Assembly (NCBI GenBank): GCA_964533965.1
Contig: CAZHNN010000004.1
Span: 1 to 64,000 of the forward strand
Source of the DNA: RGIG3178 sp964533965
Lineage (GTDB): Bacteria; Bacillota; Clostridia; Christensenellales; QAND01
Direction of reading: 5' to 3'
DNA: 64,000 bases
The translations under genes and the position numbers were made by a program. Of the stretch, positions 35,029 to 44,201 are shown in pieces. Within the stretch, counting starts at the first letter, position 1. Each line of letters opens with the position of its first letter. Under the pieces are notes generated by a model. It did not search any database, was not told where the DNA came from, and saw only the letters and a program-made list of their open reading frames with translations.

Positions 35029-35520
35029 ATGAAAAAGATCATCGCGCTGGCGATTGCGCTGGCGGCTGTCACATCGTTATCGGCATGCAAAAAGGAAACC
35101 CCGAAGCCTACCCCCACCGTAACGGCCACCGTATCGCAAAAGACGCCGCAGGCAACCAAGAAGGGGCTAAGCATCTTCTCTGTGTTGGTGGAGGGCGCGT
35201 CATCGGCTTCGGAGTTCAACCAGGATTACTATTCCGATCTGAGCGAACAGACCGCGACGCTGACCGTCTCGGGCACAAACTATACATGCAAGGGCGTATA
35301 TCTGAAGGACATACTCTCGCAACTGGGCGCTTCCAGCTACACATCCGTGACCATCGTCGGCGTGGACGGATCCAAACAGGTCCTTGATAAGACGGCAGTG
35401 GCGGATAAGGGAACGATGTTTGTCATCGATGTAAACGGATCTTCTGGCGATTGCCCGGCGGTCTTTTCTGCCAGCAAGAACATAAAAGTGATGAATGTAA
35501 CCCAGATCATGATCAAATAG
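35029..35520 (+). CDS. Predicted lipoprotein, molybdopterin-fold-like domain
   Basis: The 163-residue protein has a lipoprotein signal peptide (MKKIIALAIALAAVTSLSAC, Cys 20), a Thr/Pro-rich linker and a ~110-residue domain. The domain has LTVSGTNYTCKGVYLKDILSQLG and then SVTIVGVDGSKQVLDK, similar to the substrate-binding/oxidoreductase molybdopterin fold seen in many small surface proteins (GxxL--LL--LG, V-----DG). The catalytic cofactor Cys is not evident. ATG 35029 follows GAGGAGGA. The structured leader upstream suggests post-transcriptional control. Confidence 0.7.
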   Translation: MKKIIALAIALAAVTSLSACKKETPKPTPTVTATVSQKTPQATKKGLSIFSVLVEGASSASEFNQDYYSDLSEQTATLTVSGTNYTCKGVYLKDILSQLGASSYTSVTIVGVDGSKQVLDKTAVADKGTMFVIDVNGSSGDCPAVFSASKNIKVMNVTQIMIK

Positions 35521-35540
35521 ACCTAAACCAAAAAGCGACT

Positions 35541-35573
35541 AAAGCGCTCCGTTGTCTCGGGGCGCTTTTTTTA
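35541..35573 (+). terminator. Terminator after lipoprotein gene
   Basis: AAAGCGCTCCG(TTGTCT)CGGGGCGCTTTTTTT, 35541-35573, is a compact hairpin with T7. Confidence 0.9.
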
Positions 35574-35638
35574 TCGGTGAATCGCTTCATAATTTTTGGG
35601 TTTACGGGAGAATCTAACCAAAAGAAAGGAGCGTCTGC

Positions 35639-36808
35639 ATGCAGAGGTTCACTTTGCCCAGGGATATCTATTTTGGAGAAGGCTCACTCGAAGCGCTCAA
35701 AGCGCTCCGAGGATATAAGCGTGCAATGGTCGTTACCGGAGGCAGCAGCATGCAGCGCTTCGGCTTTTTAGACAAGCTGACCGGCATCCTGCGCGAGGCC
35801 GATATGGAAATCGCGCTGTTCGAAGGGGTGGAACCGGATCCTTCGGTGGATACGGTGATGCGTGGCGCTGCAGCGATGCAGGCATTCGGTCCGGATCTCA
35901 TCGTGGCCATCGGCGGCGGTTCGCCGATAGACGCCGCCAAGGCGATGTGGGTGTTTTACGAGCATCCTCATCTGACGCTGGATCGCATCAAGCCTCCGTT
36001 CGTGTTGCCCGAATTGCGCAAAAAGGCCAAATTCGTTGCCATCCCCTCCACCTCGGGCTCTTCTTCCGAAGTGTCATCGTATGCTGTCATCACCGATTAC
36101 GACAACAGGATAAAATATCCGCTGTCGGACTTTGAGATCACGCCGGATATCGCAATTTTGGATCCGGCGTTGGCGCGTACCATGCCTAAGTCGCTCGTGG
36201 CCGATACCGGCATGGATTCGCTCTGCCATGCCATCGAAGCGTTCGTTGCCGTCAGGAATTCCGTGTTTTCCGACCCGCTGGCGCTGCATGCGATCACGAT
36301 CCTCATGGATGATCTTTTGATGAGCTACCACGGCGACATGTCTGCAAGAGACCGGGTTCATCTGGCGCAGTGCCTTTCCGGGATGGCGTTCTCCAACGCG
36401 CAGCTCGGCATCGCCAGTTCGCTTTCCCACAAGGTCTGCGCGCACTTCCATCTGTCGCAAGGACGGTGCAACGCGGTGCTGCTGCCCTATGTCATCTGCT
36501 TCAACGCAAAGGTCTGCAGCACGCGCTATGCTGCGATCGCAAGGCATCTGGGGCTGGATGGAAATACCGATACGCAACTGACCCATGCGTTGGTTGAAAA
36601 AATCCAGGCACTGTGCACGGCGCTGGGCATTCCATCCAATTTCAAGGCGTGCGGCGTGGATGAAAACACATTTTATGAACAGGTGAATTACATCGCCCAG
36701 AACGCGCAGGAGGATCCCTGTACCGATACCAATCCACGGGATACGACGGAGGAGGATTTGAGGCAGATCCTTTTCTATGCCTATGAGGGGCGTATAGTGG
36801 CGTTTTAA
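35639..36808 (+). CDS. Iron-type alcohol dehydrogenase homologue missing two metal ligands
   Basis: The 389-residue protein is a group III alcohol dehydrogenase: GGGSPIDAAKAM (about 92-103), PSTSGSSSEVSSYAVIT and the motif DTGMDSLCHAIEAF that carries the first two metal ligands (Asp, His). The usual second pair lies in a GxxHxxAHxxGxxxxxPHG motif. Here it reads GIASSLSHKVCAHFHLSQG, so by eye the first His is Ser and the PHG His is Gln. The NAD-binding part is intact. It may use another metal or be non-catalytic. The ATG follows AAAGGAG. Confidence 0.85.
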   Translation: MQRFTLPRDIYFGEGSLEALKALRGYKRAMVVTGGSSMQRFGFLDKLTGILREADMEIALFEGVEPDPSVDTVMRGAAAMQAFGPDLIVAIGGGSPIDAAKAMWVFYEHPHLTLDRIKPPFVLPELRKKAKFVAIPSTSGSSSEVSSYAVITDYDNRIKYPLSDFEITPDIAILDPALARTMPKSLVADTGMDSLCHAIEAFVAVRNSVFSDPLALHAITILMDDLLMSYHGDMSARDRVHLAQCLSGMAFSNAQLGIASSLSHKVCAHFHLSQGRCNAVLLPYVICFNAKVCSTRYAAIARHLGLDGNTDTQLTHALVEKIQALCTALGIPSNFKACGVDENTFYEQVNYIAQNAQEDPCTDTNPRDTTEEDLRQILFYAYEGRIVAF

Positions 36809-36860
36809 TCCGTGAAAACTTCGTTGTTTACGGGAGAAGCTGCTTAACAATCAACAGAAG

Positions 36861-36889
36861 CAAATCTGAAGCACATGTCGTCAGATTTG
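36861..36889. repeat. Palindrome CAAATCTGA...TCAGATTTG, copy 1
   Basis: A 9-bp perfect stem with an 11-base loop (AGCACATGTCG) lies in the 350-bp gap after the alcohol dehydrogenase gene. The same stem sequence recurs at 62839-62890. The remainder of the gap holds only the terminator at 36982. Confidence 0.7.
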
Positions 36890-36981
36890 ACCATCCTATA
36901 ATGGGCCGCGATAAACTTCGAAACTCGGATGAACCTGGATGCTTTCTTGGCTCTGATATGAAAAGCGTCCTTTAGAAAACG

Positions 36982-37018
36982 AAAACGTCCATCAAGGGGC
37001 GTTTTTGTTTTTTTTCGA
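36982..37018 (+). terminator. Terminator in the alcohol dehydrogenase downstream gap
   Basis: AAAACGTCC / GGGCGTTTT with loop ATCAAG is followed by a long T-rich run (TTTTTGTTTTTTTT). Confidence 0.8.
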
Positions 37019-37165
37019 TATACCCCACAATCCTGCTTTAAAATGCGAGAGTAACATCATAAGGGCTGCTTTGTATGCAAACGGCTATGCTATCGGTTGC
37101 AATGACCCATGTTGTCCACTATGATGGTACTGGCATATAAATGGCAAGATGAAAGGGCGCGGAGT

Positions 37166-38353
37166 ATGGATAAACTTGCTTTGACAAATGAGCAGGCGCG
37201 GAATTTTATGCTGTTCAAACACGGACTGTTGGGAGAATACAAATTCTTTGGCAAACAGGCTGTTTTGGACTATATCACACAGGCAGGATGCATCCAGTAT
37301 GACCCGATCGACGTTTGCGGCAAAAATGCGGAACTCGTGCTGCAATCCAGAGTGCAGGGGTTTACCAAGCAAACGCTCTATGATCTTCTGTATGTGGACA
37401 GGCTCCTGATCGACTATTTTGACAAAAACCTTTCGATCGTGCCAACATCCGATTGGCCGTATTTCTCCCGGTATCGCGTTTATTATACGCAACAAGGCCG
37501 CAGCCGCGAGAAGATCAACGAGGTGTGCGAACAAATCATGTCGGCGATCCGGCAAAGAGGGCCGGTCAGTTCTTCCGATCTTGATTTCAACGATACGGTC
37601 GATTGGTACTGGAGCCACACAAAATTGTCCCGCGCTGCTTTGGAAACGCTGTATTTTCGTGGAGATCTTGTGATTCACCACAAAAAGGGTACCGTCAAGG
37701 CATATGACCTCGCCGAAAATTGCCTGCCTGCACATATATTGCAACAAAGCGATCCGTTTCAAAGCGAGTACGATTACTTGAAGTGGCATGTGCTGCGCCG
37801 CATCGCAGCCGTCAGCCTTCTGTGGAACAAGGCTTCCGACGCCTTTTTGAACATAGATGGGCTGAATGCCGATATGCGCAACAGGATATTTGCCGATCTG
37901 TTGCACGAAGGCATGCTATGCGAAGTCGCTGTCGATGGCATATCCGTCCCGCTGTACTGCCTGTCCTCCGATTTGGCGCTGCTTACATCTGTACAGGGAA
38001 ATCCAGACATACAAAAGCGGTGTGAATTCATAGCACCCCTGGACAATTTGCTGTGGGATCGGAAACTCATCAAAGCGCTGTTTGGGTTCGAATACAAATG
38101 GGAAATCTATACACCCGTAGCCGAACGAAAATACGGTTACTACATTTTGCCCATCCTATACGGCAATGCGTTTATCGGCAGAATCGAAGCGGTTAACGAT
38201 AAACAGGAAAAATGCCTGCGGATTAAGAATATTTGGTTTGAACAGAACGTAGTGCCGACCAAGACGGTAAAAAGCATCATCGACAAAAGAATCCGAACAT
38301 TTGCCGCCTTCAACGATTGCATCCGGGTAGAGAGTGATGGATTGAAGCTCTGA
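37166..38353 (+). CDS. YcaQ/AlkZ-family winged-helix DNA glycosylase-like protein
   Basis: The 395-residue protein belongs to the HTH_42 family, whose studied members (AlkZ, YcaQ/AlkX) excise bases from interstrand crosslinks and bulky alkylated DNA. The catalytic QxD motif is visible as CIQYDPID (about 43-50) followed by the family's LVLQSRV stretch. The C-terminal beta domain contains FEYKWEIYTPVAERKYGYYILP. The start is ATG 37166; the GGAG immediately before it is close, so initiation may be weak. It is a single gene with its own terminator. Confidence 0.85.
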   Translation: MDKLALTNEQARNFMLFKHGLLGEYKFFGKQAVLDYITQAGCIQYDPIDVCGKNAELVLQSRVQGFTKQTLYDLLYVDRLLIDYFDKNLSIVPTSDWPYFSRYRVYYTQQGRSREKINEVCEQIMSAIRQRGPVSSSDLDFNDTVDWYWSHTKLSRAALETLYFRGDLVIHHKKGTVKAYDLAENCLPAHILQQSDPFQSEYDYLKWHVLRRIAAVSLLWNKASDAFLNIDGLNADMRNRIFADLLHEGMLCEVAVDGISVPLYCLSSDLALLTSVQGNPDIQKRCEFIAPLDNLLWDRKLIKALFGFEYKWEIYTPVAERKYGYYILPILYGNAFIGRIEAVNDKQEKCLRIKNIWFEQNVVPTKTVKSIIDKRIRTFAAFNDCIRVESDGLKL

Positions 38354-38390
38354 AAGGGTAAACCCTCAGGCAGCAACACATATAATAAAG

Positions 38391-38414
38391 AGCCGGCAAA
38401 TCCTGCCGGCTCCT
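38391..38414. terminator. Terminator between convergent genes
   Basis: AGCCGGCA(AATCC)TGCCGGCT is a perfect 8-bp stem at 38391-38412, between the YcaQ-like gene and the minus-strand ATPase gene. Confidence 0.75.
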
Positions 38415-38443
38415 TATGTCTGTGCAACAACAAAGATACGGAA

Positions 38444-39520
38444 TTAGTGGAGCAGAGGCTCGATGCGTATAAGTGTTTTTTGCAGGATTTCGTCCACCCT
38501 TGCATAGTCCATGTGGCGGACATAGAACTCCTCAAGCGTGTCATGCTCCGCTTTTGCCTGGCCTACGGCTCCCACGGCAAGCCCCAAAAGCTGTTGGAAC
38601 AGCGCTTCGTTGCGTACCAACAGATCCTGCTCTTGTACAGTGGGAACGCTGATATGGGCATTGAGGTCAACATTTTGATCAGCCGCGATGTTATACCCGT
38701 GATACGGATTTGAGGTATAGAACAGCGTATCCAGCGCAGGGATGAACAAATGCTCCAGTCGTTTGGGGTTGAGCGCGCAATAGTATCCTTCTACGGCAAA
38801 CCCGCATCGGAGCGCCGCATCGCGAAGCCTTGTCAGCACAAATTCGGTAGGCGCCGTCCACAGGCCAGTCAGGGATACGAGATGGGCGGCATGTTGTGAT
38901 AAAAGCTCGCAGGCCACCCCGCCCGGCGTGATGGCGGTGGCGAACAGCTTCCGTTCTTTTTCTATGTGGGCAGTGCTGGCTTCTGGAATATACGCCTTGA
39001 CAAGCTGTTCCGCAGCCCTTAGCAAGCCGTCGTTGTCGACATGCGAGGCTACGATGGCGGCGGTGTCGGACCGGACGAAATCCGCGGAGCCAAGGTAGCG
39101 GTAGGTGCGTGCAAACCAGCCGGATATAACGGAAAAAAGCGCGCCGATCTCCTGCTTATGAACGGAAAGGCCTTTTTCATCCAGACATTCACCCAGGTTG
39201 ATGATGCCGTCCACAGCGCCCGGCCATTTTGGGTCGACGATGTGCGGCGCGGTACCGTCGACAAATAAAAGGCCGATAGCGGGCGCCAATACGCCATCTA
39301 GGCTGTCGTTGTCGGAAGCGCAGTGTATGTGCTCGATATCCAGGCCATGATCCATCAGATGCGCCCCTATCTTTCGCATGAACGTACTCTTGCCCACGCC
39401 CGGACCTCCCTTTAAGACATAGATCCGTTTTGCCTTGTCAAACGGGAGAATCTGGTCAAAATAGCTGAAGAAGCCAAGGGCGGTGTTGCCGCCCGGGTAG
39501 AGATGACGAAGGGTTGGCAT
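38444..39520 (-). CDS. P-loop ATPase of unknown function
   Basis: The 358-residue protein starts at ATG 39520 behind AAAGGAGG. Near its N-terminus is a Walker A motif, LKGGPGVGKST (about 35-45), preceded by the typical GGNTALGFFSYFDQIL. I recognise it as a family of clostridial ATPases whose members often have two similar halves, each with a P-loop. In this one the second half (from about residue 195) has lost a clear P-loop (FVLTRLRDAALRCGFAVEGYYC). The function is unknown; spore-former distribution is my recollection, not shown here. Confidence 0.65.
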   Translation of the reverse strand: MPTLRHLYPGGNTALGFFSYFDQILPFDKAKRIYVLKGGPGVGKSTFMRKIGAHLMDHGLDIEHIHCASDNDSLDGVLAPAIGLLFVDGTAPHIVDPKWPGAVDGIINLGECLDEKGLSVHKQEIGALFSVISGWFARTYRYLGSADFVRSDTAAIVASHVDNDGLLRAAEQLVKAYIPEASTAHIEKERKLFATAITPGGVACELLSQHAAHLVSLTGLWTAPTEFVLTRLRDAALRCGFAVEGYYCALNPKRLEHLFIPALDTLFYTSNPYHGYNIAADQNVDLNAHISVPTVQEQDLLVRNEALFQQLLGLAVGAVGQAKAEHDTLEEFYVRHMDYARVDEILQKTLIRIEPLLH

Positions 39521-39714
39521 GATAACGCCTCCTTTGATCGCATTGTGCACAGCATTGTATGCGCCAAAGAGACGGAAAATGAAAACATATTTATTTTTAT
39601 ATGTAAAAAACCAATGATATATATGATAACGACCGAATGTTTGCGATAGGATGTTATTTACAATGGGATAAAAACAAAAACTATCAGGAAAAAATAGATT
39701 GTGCATTTTCAGAC

Positions 39715-39743
39715 TTGAAGGTTTCATGAAGAAATGTTATTCT
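39715..39743 (+). promoter_or_regulatory. Predicted sigma-A promoter for typA
   Basis: TTGAAG (39715-39720), a 17-bp spacer and TATTCT (39738-39743) lie 50 bp before the typA start. Confidence 0.4.
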
Positions 39744-39793
39744 AATTTTTATCGTCATGCGGGGAACTGCATGTAAGGAGAGGAACTTACCCT

Positions 39794-41620
39794 ATGCAAA
39801 CGCGAGAGGATCTTCGCAACATAGCCATCATCGCCCATGTTGACCACGGCAAGACCACTTTGGTGGACCAGATGCTGCGGCAATCTGGCGCATTCCGCCA
39901 GAACCAGAATGTGCAGGAACGCGTCATGGACAGTAACGATTTGGAACGTGAGCGTGGCATCACCATATTGGCAAAGAACACGGCGGTAAGCTACCAAGGC
40001 GTCAAGATCAACATCATTGATACGCCGGGGCACGCGGATTTTGGCGGCGAGGTCGAGCGCATCCTGATGATGGTCGACGGCGTGCTGCTGCTGGTGGACG
40101 CGTTTGAGGGCGTCATGCCGCAGACCCGTTTTGTGCTGCAAAAGGCGCTTGCGCTCAATAAGCGCATCGTGGTGGTGGTCAACAAAATAGACCGCGACGG
40201 CGCGCGCCCGGATGAAGTGGTCGACGAGATCATCGAGCTGTTTTTGGAATTGAACGCAAACGATGAGCAGTTGGATTTCCCGGTCGTCTACGCGTCTGCA
40301 AGGCAAGGCATTGCGGGCATGAGCCCCGACACGCTCGAAGGCGACCTAAAGGCATTGTTCGATGCCATTTTAAGCCATGTCCCGGCGCCTGCGGGCGAAA
40401 TTGACGGTCCTTTACAGCTGTTATTCTCCAATGTAGACTACAACGATTACCTTGGTCGCATCGGTATCGGCCGCATCGAGCGCGGGCGGCTGCACAAAAA
40501 CGAAGCGGCGGTATTGTGCCGTGCGGATGGCACTACGAACCAGATCCGAATCGTACGCCTGTATGAGTTTGAAGGGCTCAAGCGCACTGAAGTCGAGGAA
40601 GCTGCGTTTGGCGACATCGTGGCGGTCGCAGGCATCGAGGACGTGAACATCGGTGACACGGCGTGCGATCCCGAACACCTTGATCCGGTTCCGTTTGTGA
40701 ACATCGACGAGCCCACACTGGCGATGCGCTTTATGATCAACGACAGCCCGTTTGCGGGCAGGGAGGGCAAATATGTGACGTCCCGGCACCTTCGGGAACG
40801 GCTATACCGTGAGGTGTTGACCAACGTCAGCATGCGTGTTTGTGATACCGATACCACCGAGGCGTTTGAGGTTTCGGGGCGCGGAGAACTGCACCTTTCC
40901 ATCCTGATCGAAACGATGCGGCGCGAGGGGTTTGAATTCGCTGTTTCCCGCCCGCGCGTGATTTACCGTACGGATGAGAACGGCCAGAAGCTGGAGCCGA
41001 TGGAAAAGCTGACGGTAGACGTGCCGGAGAGCTATGTCGGAAGCGTGATGGAAAAGCTCGGCGTGCGCAAGGCGGAACTGTTGGATATGCACCCGAACGG
41101 CCAGGGCGGGATGCGGCTGATATTCAGCATTCCCGCAAGGGGCCTGATGGGGTATCGCAGCGAGATGCTGACCGATACCAAGGGCAACGGCATCATGAAC
41201 CATCTGTTCGACGGCTTTGCGCCGTACAAGGGCGACATCGATCAGCGAAATCGCGGCAGCATGATCGCGCACGAACAAGGGGAATCCACCCCCTATGGCC
41301 TTTTCAACGCGCAGGAGCGCGGCAGATTGTTCATTGGCCCCGGCATTGCGGTGTATGAGGGGATGATCGTGGGCGAAAACGCAAAAAACGAAGATATCGT
41401 GGTCAACGTATGCAAGAAGAAGCATGTGTCCAACATGCGCGCATCGGGATCGGATGAGGCGCTGCGGCTGACACCCTATGTTGAGTTGAGCCTGGAGCAG
41501 AGCATTGAATTCATCGCGGACGACGAACTGCTGGAGGTCACGCCGCAAACACTTCGGATGCGCAAAGCCGTCCTCAGCAACCAACTTCGTGCCAAGAAGA
41601 ACGCCCAAGGCGGAAGGTGA
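39794..41620 (+). CDS. typA: Ribosome-associated GTPase TypA/BipA
   Basis: The 608-residue translational GTPase has G1 AHVDHGKTT (about 14-22), the switch sequence ERERGITI, G3 DTPGHADFGGEVER and G4 NKIDR, followed by domain II and EF-G-like domains III and V, and the BipA-specific C-terminal domain (GMIVGENAKNEDIVVNVCKKK). It assists 50S assembly under stress. AAGGAGAGG precedes ATG 39794. The 270-bp gap upstream is AT-rich and divergent from the ATPase gene. Confidence 0.97.
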   Translation: MQTREDLRNIAIIAHVDHGKTTLVDQMLRQSGAFRQNQNVQERVMDSNDLERERGITILAKNTAVSYQGVKINIIDTPGHADFGGEVERILMMVDGVLLLVDAFEGVMPQTRFVLQKALALNKRIVVVVNKIDRDGARPDEVVDEIIELFLELNANDEQLDFPVVYASARQGIAGMSPDTLEGDLKALFDAILSHVPAPAGEIDGPLQLLFSNVDYNDYLGRIGIGRIERGRLHKNEAAVLCRADGTTNQIRIVRLYEFEGLKRTEVEEAAFGDIVAVAGIEDVNIGDTACDPEHLDPVPFVNIDEPTLAMRFMINDSPFAGREGKYVTSRHLRERLYREVLTNVSMRVCDTDTTEAFEVSGRGELHLSILIETMRREGFEFAVSRPRVIYRTDENGQKLEPMEKLTVDVPESYVGSVMEKLGVRKAELLDMHPNGQGGMRLIFSIPARGLMGYRSEMLTDTKGNGIMNHLFDGFAPYKGDIDQRNRGSMIAHEQGESTPYGLFNAQERGRLFIGPGIAVYEGMIVGENAKNEDIVVNVCKKKHVSNMRASGSDEALRLTPYVELSLEQSIEFIADDELLEVTPQTLRMRKAVLSNQLRAKKNAQGGR

Positions 41621-41643
41621 AGGCGCAACGATAACACGATAAG

Positions 41644-41687
41644 AAAACCGCTTTTGACAACTATGTTGTGTGAAGCGGCTTTTTTAT
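41644..41687 (+). terminator. Terminator after typA
   Basis: AAACCGCTTTTGACAAC pairs imperfectly with GTTGTGTGAAGCGGC around TATG, followed by T6. Confidence 0.8.
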
Positions 41688-41819
41688 AGGGTTAGGCGTC
41701 ACTATCACATGGACTATTCGATCATGGATATACAAATAGAATTATCAAGACGAATATTCAACTTTTACATTTATCGTATGTAATAATTAAGAAAGTAACA
41801 TCCTTCAGATTGATATATA

Positions 41820-42764
41820 ATGGAGATGAATGCCTATTCTCTATTCAAATCCAAATATGAGGCAATGATGAAAAAGCTGATCGCGCATTTTCCTCTAGTC
41901 ATACTGCTAAGTATTATATCGGTAGGTATTGCGGTAGGAGTCTACTATCAGTATTCATATCCTTTTCACTCCTATACGCCGCAATATAAGGAAGTTCCCG
42001 TCTATCATGAAACTATAGCCATGAGGGATATGGAGTTAACTGATTATGTTAGCGATTTCTTTGATTCTGTACTGAATCAATACCAGGCGGTTTGCAACCT
42101 AGCGGAAAAAATTAGCCAATCATATGACAAGACAAACATACATAATGCCGCCTGGCTTGCCCTTTTTAATGAGGATTGCGATTCGTTTAAGGTACAATGC
42201 CATGCTTTGGAGAATCTGACCATCGTTGACGATGCCGCCGATCTTAAACTGCTGACCATCATTTCAATGAGCTGTATGTACAATTCGGTGGAAGATTTAA
42301 AGAACGCGATTCATACAAAGAGCAATATCGAACAGAAAGCGCAGGTTCTACGAGATACCATAAAAGAATGTGAAAATAAACCGAGTAACTATATGGATCG
42401 AATCTATGCCAAATATTCCTTCTTGCTTAATCTTGTTTCCTATGAAGTTCACAGCAGCAGCACCGATTATTGGCCAAATGTTAACATGACAATAAACAAC
42501 AATGAAAAAGTTGCCATCGATAAGTTCGAGTTTGTCATGATTAGGAACAAAAGTACGCAGCAATATTATGAAACGACATACGGCGCTACCGGATATTCCT
42601 GGGAAAAAGATATTGAGCCTGGGACAACAATCGTCGATGATATAGACGTTTATTTTGATGAAGCAAAGCAGTACAGCGTCGCTCTCAAATGGTACCACAC
42701 TGTTGACGGGCGCTATGTGTTCTGCAACCCATCCCAATATACATGGGTCGACTGGAAGCCGTGA
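41820..42764 (+). CDS. Orphan membrane-anchored protein, AT-rich
   Basis: The 314-residue protein has one N-terminal membrane helix (HFPLVILLSIISVGIAVGVYYQ, about 23-44) and a large extracytoplasmic part. The middle is helical with regular cysteines (about 92, 117, 124, 148); the C-terminal ~100 residues look beta-rich. No family is recognised. The gene is visibly AT-richer than its neighbours (many AAT, ATA, TTA codons), which suggests recent acquisition. The start is uncertain: ATG 41820, ATG 41826 or MMKK at 41862/41865 behind GAGG are all possible. Confidence 0.6.
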   Translation: MEMNAYSLFKSKYEAMMKKLIAHFPLVILLSIISVGIAVGVYYQYSYPFHSYTPQYKEVPVYHETIAMRDMELTDYVSDFFDSVLNQYQAVCNLAEKISQSYDKTNIHNAAWLALFNEDCDSFKVQCHALENLTIVDDAADLKLLTIISMSCMYNSVEDLKNAIHTKSNIEQKAQVLRDTIKECENKPSNYMDRIYAKYSFLLNLVSYEVHSSSTDYWPNVNMTINNNEKVAIDKFEFVMIRNKSTQQYYETTYGATGYSWEKDIEPGTTIVDDIDVYFDEAKQYSVALKWYHTVDGRYVFCNPSQYTWVDWKP

Positions 42765-42781
42765 GCTATCAGCCATTTTAC

Positions 42782-43351
42782 TTATAAGTAAGGAAAATAG
42801 TGCAAGACGAGCAGATTAATACCAATGAATATCAGCAGCACGCCACCCAATATCATCGCCTTGTCGGCCAGCGAAACACCGAAGCGCCTGCCAAGGCCGA
42901 ACCCCACAAAACAACAGATAAAAGTGACTGTGCCGATCACCATCGCTTCGGGAAATATGGACTCTCCGATGATGGCAAATCCGATGCCGACGGACAGCGC
43001 ATCGATACTGGTTGCAACGGCCTGAACGAGCACCGTCGTCACCGTTTGGTCCTGAAATTGTTCGGGACGGTGACGTTTTTGCATCATTTCCGAGATGATC
43101 GTTTTGCAGCCTAGGATGGTAAGCAATACAAACGCTATCCAATGGGCGTATGCGGCAACAAACTCTGCAACGCGCTGCCCCGCCCAAAATCCCAACACCG
43201 GCATGCCTGCTTGAAAGGCGCCAAAGCAGAAAGCGATCAGCAGCCGCTTTTTGGCATGGGGAGGGCGCGCGCAAAGACCGTTTGTTACGGAAACGGCAAA
43301 GGCGTCTGCAGATAACCCCAGCGACAGCAGGAGCAGGTTCAAAGCGTTCAT
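42782..43351 (-). CDS. mntP: Manganese efflux pump MntP
   Basis: The 189-residue membrane protein exports Mn(II). It has six helices and the two acidic motifs of the family: LGLSADAFAVSVTNGL (about 9-24) and ATSIDALSVGIGFA (about 110-123). ATG 43351 follows GGGAG; a TTG four codons upstream overlaps that site. No yybP-ykoY manganese riboswitch was recognised in the 150 bp upstream. It is convergent with the orphan membrane protein (17-bp gap). Confidence 0.93.
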   Translation of the reverse strand: MNALNLLLLSLGLSADAFAVSVTNGLCARPPHAKKRLLIAFCFGAFQAGMPVLGFWAGQRVAEFVAAYAHWIAFVLLTILGCKTIISEMMQKRHRPEQFQDQTVTTVLVQAVATSIDALSVGIGFAIIGESIFPEAMVIGTVTFICCFVGFGLGRRFGVSLADKAMILGGVLLIFIGINLLVLHYFPYL

Positions 43352-43509
43352 GCGTACTCCCAAGTATATGATTCAGCGGTTATACACCGTTGACAAAAAG
43401 ATGGATATGCATATATTTACATAAATATGTTTGCATCCCGTCACTTTACCATAACTAATTATGCGGTTATAATGATGCACAGAGACCTTGTGCTAGGAGG
43501 GCCCGCCGG

Positions 43510-44199
43510 GTGATACACAATCGAATCCTCATCGTGGAGGATGAGATATCCATTGCCAAACTGCTGCAGTATAAATTGCAGGCGGAAGGCTTTGTCGCAC
43601 ACATGTCGCACAACGGTTTAAACGCCTTGCAGGCGATGGAGGATTTTAAACCCTCGCTTGTTTTGTTGGATTTGATGCTTCCGGACATAAGCGGTATGGA
43701 TATCTGCCGCATCATCACGCAGAAATACAACCTGCCGATCATCATCATCACCGCAAAAACGGATATCAACGACAAGGTGTCGGGGCTTGAAAGCGGAGCG
43801 GATGATTATATCACCAAACCCTTTGATTTCCGCGAAGTGATGGCTCGCATCCATTCCACGTTACGCCGCATGTATTCCGAAAATGACAGGCAAACGGCGG
43901 GCGATACCATGTCTTACGAGGATATTCTGGTGGACAAGCGTGGCCGCTTTGTGATTAAAAACGGCATGGAGATACCGCTTACGCCAAAGGAATACGATCT
44001 GTTGTGCCTTTTCATGCAGAACATCGGCCGCGTATTTACGCGAGAGTATATCCTTGATGTGATCTGGGGCTATGCCTATGCGGGAGACACGCGTACGGTA
44101 GACGTGCACGTACGAAAACTGCGGCAAAAATTGGAGCTGGACAACGAGATACTAAAGACGGTATTCGGCGTGGGATACCGCCTGAGTCGCCGGAGTTAA
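43510..44199 (+). CDS. OmpR-family response regulator
   Basis: The 229-residue protein has a receiver domain with the acidic pocket VEDE, phosphoacceptor Asp in LLDLMLPD (about 54), Thr in ITAK and Lys in TKPF, followed by an OmpR/PhoB winged helix (PLTPKEYDLLCLF, GYAYAGDTRTVDVHVRKLRQKL). GTG 43510 is preceded by AGGAGGGC. It is two bases from the sensor kinase gene and forms its pair. Confidence 0.95.
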   Translation: MIHNRILIVEDEISIAKLLQYKLQAEGFVAHMSHNGLNALQAMEDFKPSLVLLDLMLPDISGMDICRIITQKYNLPIIIITAKTDINDKVSGLESGADDYITKPFDFREVMARIHSTLRRMYSENDRQTAGDTMSYEDILVDKRGRFVIKNGMEIPLTPKEYDLLCLFMQNIGRVFTREYILDVIWGYAYAGDTRTVDVHVRKLRQKLELDNEILKTVFGVGYRLSRRS

Positions 44200-44201
44200 C
44201 G

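Noticed and set aside
40802..41608. Minus-strand open frame of 268 codons antisense to typA
   Set aside because: It is a shadow of typA, which has full family conservation.
43352..43509. yybP-ykoY manganese riboswitch upstream of mntP
   Set aside because: The conserved loop sequences could not be found on the minus strand.
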